Assembly (NCBI GenBank): GCA_013398615.1 | Contig: VZSR01001459.1 | Coordinates: forward strand, 10,249,431 to 10,313,430 | DNA: 64,000 bases | DNA from: Brachypodius melanocephalos | Taxonomy: Eukaryota > Chordata > Aves > Passeriformes > Pycnonotidae | Direction: 5' to 3' | Position numbers and translations under genes: made by a program | In this document: piece by piece, positions 63,801 through 64,000 of the stretch | Layout: each line of letters begins with the position of its first letter | Numbering within the stretch: position 1 is the first letter of the stretch | Notes under the pieces: model-generated | Told to the model about the DNA's origin: nothing | Database searches by the model: none | What the model saw: the letters and a program-made list of their open reading frames with translations, nothing else

Positions 63801-64000
63801 TAATAGGCACAAAACTGCTCCACATTGACAGTGTAGGCTAGACCCAAGCTTTTCACTGTGCTGAAACATGTCATTCATGCACGTCTCTGCGGGTGCCTAG
63901 CAGCTGACTCGCCTCAGCTCTGCAGGGTTTGCGTTGGAAAGCTCCATTCTCCTCCCAGAGCGGAGGTGCAGCCCCTGCGCTGCTGCTGCCCCCAGCTCGT
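60879..64000 (+). other. ITPR1: Intron at the SII splice region, incomplete
   Basis: No exon resembling SII (ISIDEL-like start) or GEALRQVL was found. The segment 61540-62400 is GC-rich with long chance open frames on both strands. An A-rich tract lies at 63017-63043 and an antisense CR1 at 63152-63480. The rest is unassigned. Confidence 0.75.
63152..63480 (-). repeat. CR1 LINE fragment (antisense)
   Basis: Reverse-complement CR1, diverged: AACACCTTCCATAGCCCAAC, CTGGCCTTAAACCCTCCCAG, GGATGGGGCAGCCACAGCTT, TGTGCCAGGGCCTCCCCACC and CTTCACAGGGAAGGATTCCT. It lacks a clean tail octamer. Confidence 0.88.

Noticed and set aside
1..64000. CRISPR-like array, prokaryotic operon, tRNA, or viral insertion
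   Set aside because: The only regular array is the gapless 20-bp minisatellite. No cloverleaf, operon-like gene run, or viral protein similarity was seen.
60879..64000. A counterpart of the human antisense ncRNA EGOT located within ITPR1
   Set aside because: It cannot be recognised by sequence alone, and I have no basis to place it in this window.

Overview
The window is a stretch of a bird genome carrying the 5' half of one gene, ITPR1 (inositol 1,4,5-trisphosphate receptor type 1), on the + strand. The call rests on 35 consecutive exons. Joined at AG/GT boundaries, they give one uninterrupted frame of 1,635 full codons plus a split first codon. The product is nearly identical to human IP3R1 from about Asp55 to Lys1701 (human numbering, recalled from family knowledge). 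ITPR1-specific landmarks are present: the 15-residue SI cassette at 318-332, the IP3-contact residues in [12 protein letters not shown] and DYRK, and the PKA site ARRDS (Ser1598). An avian source is indicated by compact introns and by at least 17 CR1 LINE 3' fragments with the typical avian CR1 tail. The CR1 style suggests a neoavian bird, probably a songbird, but that is an inference.

Layout: 1-22460 is one long intron with no exon I can recognise. The exon encoding residues 1-54 must lie upstream. It holds five gene-sense CR1 fragments, one antisense fragment, a few short tandem duplications and two small CpG-rich patches. From 22461 to 31117 lie the exons of the N-terminal suppressor domain, the first part of the IP3-binding core and the SI cassette. 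From 34369 to 40942 lie the rest of the binding core and the first armadillo-type solenoid. From 43085 to 60878 lie the central regulatory solenoid exons, ending exactly at the position of the neuronal SII splice region. From 60879 to 64000 is intron only; no SII exon was found, and the channel domain lies beyond the window.

The most interesting signals are splicing-related. (a) The 3' end of the intron before the exon at 40691, with its polypyrimidine tract, AG and the first 21 exon bases, is tandemly duplicated. This creates a decoy acceptor at 40429 that leads to a stop codon. (b) Normal protein sequence at the exon starting at 47185 needs a GA-AG intron (AAG|gaaagt). The nearest in-frame GT donor would instead insert six residues, RKVSLH. 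(c) A 20-bp minisatellite of nine identical units, each with a T8 tract, begins 98 bases after the exon ending at 40942. (d) The SI cassette begins with GTAAAC directly after its acceptor AG, so a 5' splice site is rebuilt after the first splicing step, as in recursive splicing. (e) No SIII microexon is visible in the intron where it is expected, and a CR1 fragment fills most of that intron. (f) CR1 orientation is strongly skewed: mostly sense in the first intron, almost all antisense among the exons.

No tRNA, rRNA, CRISPR, prokaryotic or viral gene was recognised. The other open reading frames look like chance intronic ORFs.
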